DNA from: Pseudomonadota bacterium
GTDB lineage: Bacteria > Pseudomonadota > Gammaproteobacteria > Xanthomonadales > Marinicellaceae
Length of the DNA: 6,921 nucleotides
Reading direction: 5' to 3'
Assembly: GCA_008501575.1 (NCBI GenBank)
Contig: QQUO01000171.1
Coordinates: 1-6,921, forward strand
The notes beneath the pieces are model-generated. The model was not told where the DNA came from and did no database searches. It saw only the letters and a program-made list of their open reading frames with translations. Below are positions 1 through 5,443 of the stretch, piece after piece. The translations under genes and the position numbers were made by a program. Positions within the stretch are counted from its first letter, which is position 1. Every line of letters starts with the position of its first letter.

Positions 1-549
1 GAAATCACCAACGGTGATCAGGATGTGCTGTTGTTTTCCAGTGCCGGAAAATGTATTCGCTTCCATGAAAGTGATGTGCGCTCCATGGGCCGCACGGCCC
101 GGGGCGTAAAAGGCATTAACCTGAAAAAAGGACAACATGTGGTTTCAATGTTTGTGGCGGAGGAAGGCCAGGTATTGACATGCACCGAACATGGTTTTGG
201 CAAACAAACCAAACTGGAAGAATTTTCACGCATTCGCCGTGGCGGACAAGGTGTTATTGCCATTCAAACATCCGAACGCAATGGTGGTTTGGTGGGTGCC
301 TGTCAGGTGTTGCCTGAAGATCAGGTCATGCTCATCAGTAATGGTGGTACTTTGGTGAGAACTTCTGTAAGCGGTATTTCAAGTTTAGGTCGAAACACCC
401 AAGGTGTGACTTTGATTCGTTTGGCCGAAGGTGAATCTTTAGTGGGTCTGGCTAAAATCATTAATATGGAAGACGACGAAGATGATTCGTTGCAGTCGGA
501 TGAGGTTGAGGCTGCCGGTCATGATTCAGAAGGCAGCGATGATGCGTAA
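1..549 (+). CDS. gyrA: DNA gyrase subunit A, C-terminal part (5' truncated by the window edge)
   Basis: The window opens in frame, so only the last 182 residues are visible; the breakage/religation domain and active-site Tyr lie upstream. GyrA is the DNA-cutting subunit of the A2B2 gyrase that introduces negative supercoils; its C-terminal beta-propeller wraps DNA. The fragment shows repeating propeller-blade motifs: GRTARGVKGIN (fragment residues 30-40), RIRRGGQGVIAI (77-88) and GRNTQGVTLIR (130-140). The middle one resembles the GyrA box (consensus QRRGGKG), but the canonical box normally lies in an earlier blade, so I read it as a degenerate copy. The stretch from SERNG to the last blade closely matches the end of E. 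coli GyrA. The protein ends in an acidic tail (157-182, 13 of 26 residues Asp or Glu), like the E. coli tail known to modulate wrapping. The stop codon lies inside the start of tpiA. ParC is the main alternative, but these blade sequences fit GyrA better. Confidence 0.95.
   Translation, partial: EITNGDQDVLLFSSAGKCIRFHESDVRSMGRTARGVKGINLKKGQHVVSMFVAEEGQVLTCTEHGFGKQTKLEEFSRIRRGGQGVIAIQTSERNGGLVGACQVLPEDQVMLISNGGTLVRTSVSGISSLGRNTQGVTLIRLAEGESLVGLAKIINMEDDEDDSLQSDEVEAAGHDSEGSDDA
528..533 (+). promoter_or_regulatory. Weak Shine-Dalgarno for tpiA, inside the gyrA 3' end
   Basis: AGAAGG lies 5 nt before an ATG at 539 and 8 nt before a second, adjacent ATG at 542. Both are in the tpiA frame, so the start is either MMRKF or MRKF. 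I chose 542 because it gives the usual TpiA N-terminus and a good spacing. The site is an imperfect match to AGGAGG, so ribosomes finishing gyrA at 549 may supply much of the initiation (inference). Confidence 0.45.
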
Positions 550-1318
550 ATTCATGATTGCCGGAAACTGGAAGCTTCATGGTAGTCATGCCATGATTAG
601 ACAATGGTTGGCGGATTTTATGGCACTCGATACATCCATTGATGCCCTTGATGTGGCACTGTGCGTGCCGTATGTTTATCTTCCCATGCTCTCGACCAAC
701 GCAAGCAAGAATATTTTAATCGGCGCCCAGGATGTCAGCGCCCATGACACCGGTGCCCACACGGGTGAAGTCAGTGCCGCCATGCTGCAAGAGGTGGGTG
801 CTCGATTGGTGTTGATTGGTCATTCAGAGCGGCGTCAGGATCATGCTGAAAGTGATGAATTGGTTCGCGCTAAATTTAAACAAGCTTTGGCACAGGGTTT
901 AATGCCGGTGGTTTGTGTGGGTGAAAGTCAACAACAGCGAGAGAATAATGAAACTTTTGCCGTTATCGAGCGCCAATTAAATGCCATTATTGATTTATTG
1001 AACGCTGCAAATGCCGACCAATGTATACTGGCTTATGAGCCGATATGGGCAATTGGAACCGGCTTAACGGCATCCGCTGAGCAAGCCCAGGAAGTTCATC
1101 AATTTATCCGTTCTCAATTGGCACATAAAGATGTTACAATGGCGCGCCAAATTCGGCTGCTTTATGGTGGCAGCTGTAAAGGCAGTAATGCTTATGAGCT
1201 GTTTTCTATGCCGGATGTCGATGGTGGACTCATCGGTGGAGCCTCATTAAAAGCGGAAGACTTTATGGCGATTTGCCACCAGGCAAATAAGCTGTTGGAT
1301 AAAACACAGTCAGACTAA
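542..1318 (+). CDS. tpiA: Triosephosphate isomerase
   Basis: A 258-residue cytoplasmic TIM-barrel enzyme that interconverts dihydroxyacetone phosphate and glyceraldehyde 3-phosphate in glycolysis and gluconeogenesis. The length fits the family (about 250-255). Active-site residues are all visible: Asn9 and Lys11 in AGNWK, the electrophile His94 in IGHSERR (92-98), and the catalytic base Glu166 in AYEPIWA. The flexible lid loop PIWAIGTG (167-174) and the phosphate-binding segments LYGGS (207-211) and IGGASL (231-236) follow. The residue after YGGS is Cys212, where Val is usual; this is a mild substitution. An in-frame extension back to 482 exists but lies wholly within gyrA coding sequence and adds residues with no TpiA character, so it was not used. 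The start overlaps the gyrA stop by 8 nt, suggesting read-through transcription and coupling. The next gene, secG, begins 63 nt downstream, with no clear terminator between. Confidence 0.97.
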   Translation: MRKFMIAGNWKLHGSHAMIRQWLADFMALDTSIDALDVALCVPYVYLPMLSTNASKNILIGAQDVSAHDTGAHTGEVSAAMLQEVGARLVLIGHSERRQDHAESDELVRAKFKQALAQGLMPVVCVGESQQQRENNETFAVIERQLNAIIDLLNAANADQCILAYEPIWAIGTGLTASAEQAQEVHQFIRSQLAHKDVTMARQIRLLYGGSCKGSNAYELFSMPDVDGGLIGGASLKAEDFMAICHQANKLLDKTQSD

Positions 1319-1336
1319 TCAATTGAATTGATGTGG

Positions 1337-1365
1337 TTTGGCTAAGACGGCGGTTATAGACCAAA
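1337..1365 (+). other. Small imperfect inverted repeat upstream of secG
   Basis: TTTGGCTA (1337-1344) can pair with TAG-A-CCAAA (1357-1365), giving 8 base pairs with one bulged A (1360) around a 12-nt loop. It ends just before the secG ribosome binding site AGGAG (1369-1373). No T-run follows, so it does not look like an intrinsic terminator. It could be a chance structure or a modest leader hairpin affecting secG initiation or tpiA mRNA 3' stability; the sequence alone cannot decide. Confidence 0.25.
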
Positions 1366-1381
1366 GTCAGGAGACGATTAC

Positions 1382-1861
1382 ATGACGATTAATTTTTTAA
1401 ACATTATACAAGTGCTGGTAACCATGGCCATGATTGGTTTTATTTTGGTACAGCGTGGTCCGGGTGCCACAGCAGGTTCCGCTTTTGGAAGTGGCGCTTC
1501 GGGTACCGTTTTTGGTGCCAAGGGTTCAAGTTCTTTTTTATCAAAAAGCACCGCGGTACTGGCCACTTTGTTCTTTATCATTACCATGGCCATCAGCATT
1601 GACTTTCAAAGCACCCATGGGGTCACTGAGCAATCAGAAGCCCAGGACTTAGGTGTTATGGGAACCATAGACAATCAACAGCGACCGGACGCTCTAATAC
1701 CTAGTGAAGGTGATGAGAGTTTAGAAGGATTGCCACAAAAACAACCGCAATCTGCCGACACAGTCGAGCAGAACAATATTGAACCTGTTGCGCCGGCAAA
1801 TGAAGATGCAACAGTGGTTGAACCGCAGCCGATTGATGAAGATCAAGGCGGTAATCAGTAA
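1382..1861 (+). CDS. secG: Protein translocase subunit SecG with extended acidic C-terminal tail
   Basis: SecG is the small accessory subunit of the SecYEG channel in the inner membrane; it assists SecA-driven protein export. The 159-residue product shows the family plan: a first hydrophobic segment (about residues 4-24) and the conserved loop starting LVQRGPGA (22-29). This loop runs on through FGSGASGTVFG (35-45), matching E. coli FGSGASATLFG, to the second hydrophobic segment STAVLATLFFIITMAISI (56-73). Residues 75-159 form a hydrophilic tail rich in Asp, Glu, Gln and Pro, with only one Arg and one Lys; it is probably disordered. E. coli SecG has about 110 residues, so this tail is long, though tail length varies widely in the family. 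The ATG at 1382 is supported by AGGAG at 1369-1373 with an 8-nt spacer. The gene sits between tpiA and tRNA-Leu, a conserved arrangement in many proteobacteria. Confidence 0.95.
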   Translation: MTINFLNIIQVLVTMAMIGFILVQRGPGATAGSAFGSGASGTVFGAKGSSSFLSKSTAVLATLFFIITMAISIDFQSTHGVTEQSEAQDLGVMGTIDNQQRPDALIPSEGDESLEGLPQKQPQSADTVEQNNIEPVAPANEDATVVEPQPIDEDQGGNQ

Positions 1862-1869
1862 AAGAATCG

Positions 1870-1902
1870 TATCATGTCGGGTGCGATTTGGAAGCCATGA
1901 TA
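1870..1902 (+). other. Inverted repeat downstream of secG
   Basis: TATCATG (1870-1876) and CATGATA (1896-1902) are perfect 7-nt inverted repeats separated by 19 nt, starting 9 nt after the secG stop. The stem is AT-rich, the loop is long and no T-run follows at once, so an intrinsic terminator is unlikely. It could be a weak mRNA-end structure, a dyad site for a regulator, or chance. Confidence 0.2.
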
Positions 1903-1929
1903 TTTGATGAATATGGTGGTTTATTATGT

Positions 1930-2016
1930 GCCGAAGTGGTGGAATTGGTAGACACGCTATCTTGAGGGGGTAGTGGCTTAACAGTCGTGCCGGTTCAAGT
2001 CCGGCCTTCGGCACCA
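1930..2016 (+). tRNA. leuU: tRNA-Leu, anticodon GAG
   Basis: An 87-nt class II tRNA with the CCA end encoded (2014-2016). The acceptor stem is GCCGAAG (1930-1936) paired with CTTCGGC (2006-2012), followed by discriminator A2013. The anticodon stem CTATC (1957-1961) pairs with GGTAG (1969-1973) around loop TTGAGGG, which places anticodon GAG at 1964-1966; it reads CUC and CUU leucine codons. The long variable arm typical of Leu tRNAs has stem GGCT/AGTC (1975-1978 with 1983-1986, one G-U pair). The T arm is GCCGG-TTCAAGT-CCGGC (1989-2005). The D-arm region closely matches E. coli tRNA-Leu(GAG), for which the symbol leuU is used. The gene lies between secG and nuoA, 80 nt before nuoA. I see no strong dedicated promoter just upstream, so it may be processed from a longer transcript. 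Confidence 0.97.
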
Positions 2017-2034
2017 ATAATATGAGAGACCATT

Positions 2035-2060
2035 ACATCGATTATGCGATCGATTGATGT
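2035..2060 (+). other. Imperfect inverted repeat between tRNA-Leu and nuoA
   Basis: ACATCGAT (2035-2042) can pair with ATCG (2049-2052) and ATGT (2057-2060). This makes two 4-bp helices with a 4-nt bulge (ATTG) on the 3' side and a 6-nt loop. GATCGAT-like words recur across the site. It sits in the 80-nt leader between the tRNA end and nuoA. Possible roles are an RNA processing signal after the tRNA, a leader hairpin, or a binding site; chance is also plausible. No T-run follows, so it is not a standard terminator. Confidence 0.25.
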
Positions 2061-2096
2061 GAGGGCCTTTATAGTGATTAGAATTGGGATGGATGT

Positions 2097-2453
2097 ATGA
2101 TTACCGAATATTTTCCGGTATTGTTGTTTTTGGCCGTTTCTGTCGGCCTTGGCGTGGTGTTAATTTCGTTGGGTATGCTGTTTGGTACCCGCAAAACAAC
2201 TGACGAAAAAATTTCGCCTTATGAATGTGGATTTGAAGCATTCGATGATGCCCACATGAAATTCGATGTGCGGTTCTATTTGGTGGCCATCTTGTTTATA
2301 ATTTTCGATTTAGAAATTGCCTTTTTATTTCCGTGGGCGGTGGTCCTAACTGAATTGGGTGCCTTTGGCCTGGTTTCTATGTTCTTATTTTTATTGCTGT
2401 TGGTCATTGGCTTTGTTTATGAGTGGAAAAAAGGAGCGTTGGAATGGGAATAG
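2097..2453 (+). CDS. nuoA: NADH-quinone oxidoreductase subunit A
   Basis: NuoA (118 residues, homologous to mitochondrial ND3) is a small inner-membrane subunit of complex I at the junction of the membrane and peripheral arms. Three hydrophobic segments are evident, about residues 5-30, 59-81 and 88-108. The loop after the first contains PYECG (41-45), whose Cys44 matches the conserved ND3 loop cysteine. The second segment carries the family signature FDVRFYLVAILFIIFDLEIAF (starting at 56), with acidic residues Asp71 and Glu73 inside the membrane. The C-terminus YEWKKGALEWE is typical. The ATG at 2097 gives the standard N-terminus; its upstream region GGGATGGA (2086-2093) is only a fair Shine-Dalgarno. 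It is the first gene of the nuo operon and overlaps nuoB by 10 nt. Confidence 0.97.
   Translation: MITEYFPVLLFLAVSVGLGVVLISLGMLFGTRKTTDEKISPYECGFEAFDDAHMKFDVRFYLVAILFIIFDLEIAFLFPWAVVLTELGAFGLVSMFLFLLLLVIGFVYEWKKGALEWE
2431..2436 (+). promoter_or_regulatory. Shine-Dalgarno that fixes the nuoB start
   Basis: AAGGAG lies within the nuoA 3' end, 7 nt before the ATG at 2444. It decides between that ATG and an in-frame GTG at 2423, which lies upstream of this site and would add seven residues of nuoA-overlapping sequence with no NuoB character. Confidence 0.8.
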
Positions 2454-2956
2454 TCGATAATATTCTGCAGCCAGTGGTCGATCATGGTATGCAAGATAAG
2501 GGTTTTGTCACGGCGCGGGTGGATGATTTATTACATTGGGCCAGAACCGGATCTTTATGGCCGGTTACATTTGGTCTGGCATGTTGTGCGGTGGAAATGA
2601 TGCATGCCGGCGCGGCACGATACGATTTGGACCGTTTTGGCGTGATTTTCAGACCTTCTCCAAGGCAGTCAGATGTCATGATTGTGGCCGGGACTCTGGT
2701 CAATAAAATGGCCCCTGCATTACGCAAAGTTTACGACCAAATGCCGGAACCAAAGTATGTGATTTCCATGGGTTCATGTGCCAATGGTGGTGGTTATTAT
2801 CATTATTCATATTCAGTGGTGCGTGGTTGTGACCGTGTGGTACCGGTGGATATTTATGTGCCGGGTTGCCCACCCACTGCGGAGGCCTTAATTTACGGCA
2901 TTTTGCAATTGCAAAAGAAAATCAGACGAACCAACACCATTGCCAGAACATCATGA
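2444..2956 (+). CDS. nuoB: NADH-quinone oxidoreductase subunit B
   Basis: NuoB (170 residues, homologous to mitochondrial PSST) holds [4Fe-4S] cluster N2, the last Fe-S centre, which passes electrons to quinone at the NuoB-NuoD interface on the cytoplasmic side. The four N2 ligands are visible: adjacent Cys47 and Cys48 in GLACCAVEM, Cys112 in MGSCANGGG and Cys142 in VPGCPPTAEALIYG. The segment DLDRFGVIFRPSPRQSDVMI (61-80) is strongly conserved in the family. The start at 2444 is set by the AAGGAG above; the 10-nt overlap with nuoA implies coupling. The C-terminus after the ILQLQKKI helix is short and basic. Its stop overlaps the nuoC start in an ATGA. Confidence 0.97.
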   Translation: MGIVDNILQPVVDHGMQDKGFVTARVDDLLHWARTGSLWPVTFGLACCAVEMMHAGAARYDLDRFGVIFRPSPRQSDVMIVAGTLVNKMAPALRKVYDQMPEPKYVISMGSCANGGGYYHYSYSVVRGCDRVVPVDIYVPGCPPTAEALIYGILQLQKKIRRTNTIARTS

Positions 2957-3666
2957 GTAGTTTTAAAAGACAGTTAAGTAAGGATTTAGCTTCTCATTTC
3001 AGTGATTTAGAGCTAACCATCAAAGAAACAAACAACGGCGTCATTTGTACGGTGCCGGTCGAGGCCTGGTTAGAAGTGGCCAAAACCCTGCGGGATGCTC
3101 GGGAATTTGACTTCGATATATGTATTGATGTCTGTGGCGTTGATTACCTCAGTTATGGTGAGCCAGAATGGCCCACAGATGATGTTACTTTTACCGGTTT
3201 TAGTCGGGGTATTCGGGGCAAAGGACCGGGACGGTTTTCCTGGAGTGAGCGCCGCCGAGAATCCATTGCCAATCGCTTTGCGGTGGTGGTGCAATTATTA
3301 TCAATCAGTAAAAATCACCGTTTAACATTGAAGTGTTATGCCCCGGATGAGGGTATGTTGGTGGTGCCGTCATTAATTGATATTTGGCCAGGGGTGAATT
3401 GGTTTGAAAGAGAAGCCTTTGATCTATATGGTATTATTTTTCAAGGCCACCCTGATTTGCGGCGAATTCTGACTGATTATGGATTTATTGGTCATCCTTT
3501 CCGTAAAGACTTCCCGCTGATTGGAAATGTCGAAGTTAAGTATGATGAAGATAAAAAGCGGGTGGTGTATCAGCCGGTATCAATCGAGCCACGGGTGTTG
3601 GTACCCAAAACCATTCGTCGCGATTCGCGTTATGTTGACAATGCAGTCGATCAGGAGAATTCATAA
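2953..3666 (+). CDS. nuoC: NADH-quinone oxidoreductase subunit C, separate from NuoD
   Basis: NuoC (237 residues, the 30-kDa subunit) is a peripheral-arm protein that packs against NuoD and NuoB; it binds no cofactor. The diagnostic 30-kDa signature starts EREAFDLYGIIFQGHPDLRR at residue 152 and is followed by DYGFIGHPFRKDFPLIG. Residues about 69-107, between CGVDYLSYG and RFAVVVQLLS, form an insertion with Gly, Arg and Ser-rich sequence (TGFSRGIRGKGPGRFSWSER); short NuoC proteins lack it, and I recall similar insertions in Xanthomonas-type NuoC. The ATG at 2953 shares an ATGA with the nuoB stop. An in-frame start at 2866 would lie inside nuoB and adds residues with no family match. No clear Shine-Dalgarno precedes 2953, so translation probably depends on ribosomes terminating nuoB. 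nuoC is not fused to nuoD, unlike in E. coli. Confidence 0.96.
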   Translation: MSSFKRQLSKDLASHFSDLELTIKETNNGVICTVPVEAWLEVAKTLRDAREFDFDICIDVCGVDYLSYGEPEWPTDDVTFTGFSRGIRGKGPGRFSWSERRRESIANRFAVVVQLLSISKNHRLTLKCYAPDEGMLVVPSLIDIWPGVNWFEREAFDLYGIIFQGHPDLRRILTDYGFIGHPFRKDFPLIGNVEVKYDEDKKRVVYQPVSIEPRVLVPKTIRRDSRYVDNAVDQENS

Positions 3667-4919
3667 TGGCTGAAATCAAAAACTATACCATGAACTTTGG
3701 GCCGCAACATCCGGCCGCGCATGGTGTGTTACGACTTATTTTAGAAATGGATGGTGAGGTTATTACCCATGCCGATCCACATGTGGGTTTATTGCATCGT
3801 GCCACTGAAAAACTGGCCGAGTCTAAACCTTTTAACCAATCCATTGGTTATATGGACCGTCTCGATTATGTGTCCATGATGTGTAATGAGCATGCCTATG
3901 TGAATGCCATTGAAAAACTATTAAATATAGAAGCGCCCATTCGGGCACAATATATTCGAACCATGTTTGATGAAATAACCCGAATCCGTAATCACCTGAT
4001 GTGGATTGGTACCCATGGTCTTGATTTGGGTGCCATGGCGCTGTTTTTGTATGCCTTTAGGGAACGTGAAATGTGCATGGATATGTACGAAGCTGTTTCC
4101 GGGGCGCGTTTACATGCCACCTATTATCGTCCCGGTGGTGTTTATCGCGACTTACCTGAAAAAATGCCTCAACATAAAGAAAGTCAATGGACGAAAGGTA
4201 AAGATTTAACGCAGGTTAATGAGTGGCGAGAAGGATCTTTGCTTGATTTTATTGAAGCTTTTATTGATGATTTTCCGAATAAGTTGGGCGAATACCGAAC
4301 TTTGTTAGAGGAAAACCGAATTTGGAAACAACGTACGGTCGGCGTCGGTGTGGTGACACCGGAACAAGCCAAGGCCTGGGGTTTTACCGGACCAATGCTG
4401 CGTGGTAGCGGGGTGGCATGGGATTTGCGTAAAAAACAAACCTATGCAGCCTACGATAAGGTTGATTTTGACGTGCCGGTGGGGGTTAATGGCGATTGTT
4501 ATGACCGTTATTTGGTGCGTATGGAAGAAATGGCGCAATCAACGCGCATTATTAAACAATGTGTGGCTTGGCTACGGGACAATCCCGGCCCGGTGATGGT
4601 TGATAATTATAAAGTGGCCCCACCCAATAGGGCCACCATGAAAGAAGATATGGAATCGCTCATCATGCACTTTAAACTCTTTACTGAAGGCTATTCCGTG
4701 CCAGCCGGTGAAGTTTACAGTGCGGTCGAAGCACCTAAAGGCGAGTTTGGTGTGTACATGATTTCTGATGATTCTAACAAGCCGTTTCGGGTTAAATTAA
4801 GGGCACCTGGTTTTGCTCACTTATCAGCCATGAATGACATGGTGAAGGGTCACATGTTATCGGATGTCGTGGCCGTTATTGGAACTATGGATATTGTTTT
4901 CGGGGAGATAGATCGCTGA
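3666..4919 (+). CDS. nuoD: NADH-quinone oxidoreductase subunit D
   Basis: NuoD (417 residues, the 49-kDa subunit, descended from the large subunit of [NiFe] hydrogenases) forms most of the quinone-binding pocket with NuoB. The N-terminal loop FGPQHPAAHGVLRL (11-24) carries His19, matching the quinone-site His of Thermus Nqo4 and bovine 49-kDa. The 49-kDa signature LHRATEK follows (43-49), and YMDRLDYVSMM (62-72) contains Tyr68, matching the second quinone-site residue. The C-terminus GTMDIVFGEIDR (406-417) is the standard ending, with conserved Asp409. The length suits an unfused NuoD. The start ATG overlaps the nuoC stop by 1 nt (TAATG) and is preceded by AGGAGA (3653-3658) at 7 nt. The stop overlaps the nuoE start by 1 nt (TGATG). 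Confidence 0.98.
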   Translation: MAEIKNYTMNFGPQHPAAHGVLRLILEMDGEVITHADPHVGLLHRATEKLAESKPFNQSIGYMDRLDYVSMMCNEHAYVNAIEKLLNIEAPIRAQYIRTMFDEITRIRNHLMWIGTHGLDLGAMALFLYAFREREMCMDMYEAVSGARLHATYYRPGGVYRDLPEKMPQHKESQWTKGKDLTQVNEWREGSLLDFIEAFIDDFPNKLGEYRTLLEENRIWKQRTVGVGVVTPEQAKAWGFTGPMLRGSGVAWDLRKKQTYAAYDKVDFDVPVGVNGDCYDRYLVRMEEMAQSTRIIKQCVAWLRDNPGPVMVDNYKVAPPNRATMKEDMESLIMHFKLFTEGYSVPAGEVYSAVEAPKGEFGVYMISDDSNKPFRVKLRAPGFAHLSAMNDMVKGHMLSDVVAVIGTMDIVFGEIDR

Positions 4920-5443
4920 TGTTTCAGGTTGTCAATCCACATAATAAAGAAAAAACTCATCTGCATCTGTTAACGGATGAGACCAAATCAACCATTGATT
5001 ATTGGTTGAATAAATACCCACATGATCAACGGCGATCAGCTGTGATTGGAGCTTTGCATGCCGTGCAAGATCAAAATATTGGTTGGATCAGTTCCGAACT
5101 GATGGCTGCGGTGTCCGAATATTTGGAGATTCCATTGGTTTGGGTTCGCGAGGCCGCGGAATTTTATTCCATGTTTCACACCCAACCGGTGGGCCGCCAT
5201 AAAATTTCCATATGCACCAATATATCTTGTATGTTACGCGGTGCTGAGAAAGTGGTTAAATATGCCGAAAATAAACTCAACATTAAGTTGGGTGATACCA
5301 CCGAAGATGGTCGCATCACTTTGGTTAAAGAAGAAGAGTGTGTGGCTGCATGTACCGGTGCGCCGATGATGATTGTAGATGGTCATTATTATGAAAATTT
5401 AACCGAACAAAGTATCGATGAAATACTTGGAGGTTTGGATTAA
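4919..5443 (+). CDS. nuoE: NADH-quinone oxidoreductase subunit E
   Basis: NuoE (174 residues, the 24-kDa subunit) belongs to the NADH-dehydrogenase module and carries [2Fe-2S] cluster N1a in a thioredoxin-like domain. A helical N-terminal region (about 20-75) includes KYPHDQRRSAVIGALHAVQ. The four cluster ligands are Cys99 and Cys104 (CTNISC) and Cys141 and Cys145 (CVAAC), followed by GAPMMIVDGHYYENLT. The segment usually reading VATFYxMF is EAAEFYSMF here (78-86), an uncommon variant. The overlapping start (TGATG with nuoD) has GGGGAG (4902-4907) about 11 nt upstream. The stop overlaps nuoF (TAATG). A homologous subunit occurs in some formate dehydrogenases and hydrogenases, but the operon settles the identity. 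Confidence 0.97.
   Translation: MFQVVNPHNKEKTHLHLLTDETKSTIDYWLNKYPHDQRRSAVIGALHAVQDQNIGWISSELMAAVSEYLEIPLVWVREAAEFYSMFHTQPVGRHKISICTNISCMLRGAEKVVKYAENKLNIKLGDTTEDGRITLVKEEECVAACTGAPMMIVDGHYYENLTEQSIDEILGGLD

Noticed and set aside
77..88. Idea that a complete canonical GyrA box could be read in the gyrA fragment (RRGGQG, fragment residues 79-84, bases 235-252)
   Set aside because: The canonical box lies in the first propeller blade, upstream of this window. The copy here aligns with a late blade of E. coli GyrA and similar variants are ordinary in other GyrA proteins.
482..541. 20-residue N-terminal extension of TpiA
   Set aside because: It lies entirely within gyrA in another frame, has no TpiA character, and a normal-length enzyme starts at 542 with a fair Shine-Dalgarno.
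1922..1927. TATTAT resembling a -10 box before tRNA-Leu
   Set aside because: It ends only 2 nt before the mature tRNA, so transcription would start inside the tRNA; no matching -35 was seen.
1721..2017. 98-residue minus-strand reading frame, starting MVPKAGLEPARLL and covering tRNA-Leu and the secG end
   Set aside because: Its N-terminal half is the antisense translation of tRNA-Leu, a classic source of spurious 'GLEPAR...ACLPIPP' proteins in databases. The rest is antisense to secG.
2054..2084. Possible nuo promoter, TTGATG then TAGAAT
   Set aside because: The spacer is 19 nt, the -35 match is only 4 of 6, and the predicted start would leave about 6 nt before the nuoA ATG, which would cut away its ribosome binding region.
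2866..2952. 29-residue N-terminal extension of NuoC
   Set aside because: It is an out-of-frame reading of the nuoB 3' end; the ATGA overlap at 2953 gives a normal NuoC.
3070..3325. Overlapping short reading frames on both strands within nuoC
   Set aside because: They are out-of-frame shadows of a strongly conserved gene, with no plausible ribosome binding site or recognisable domain.
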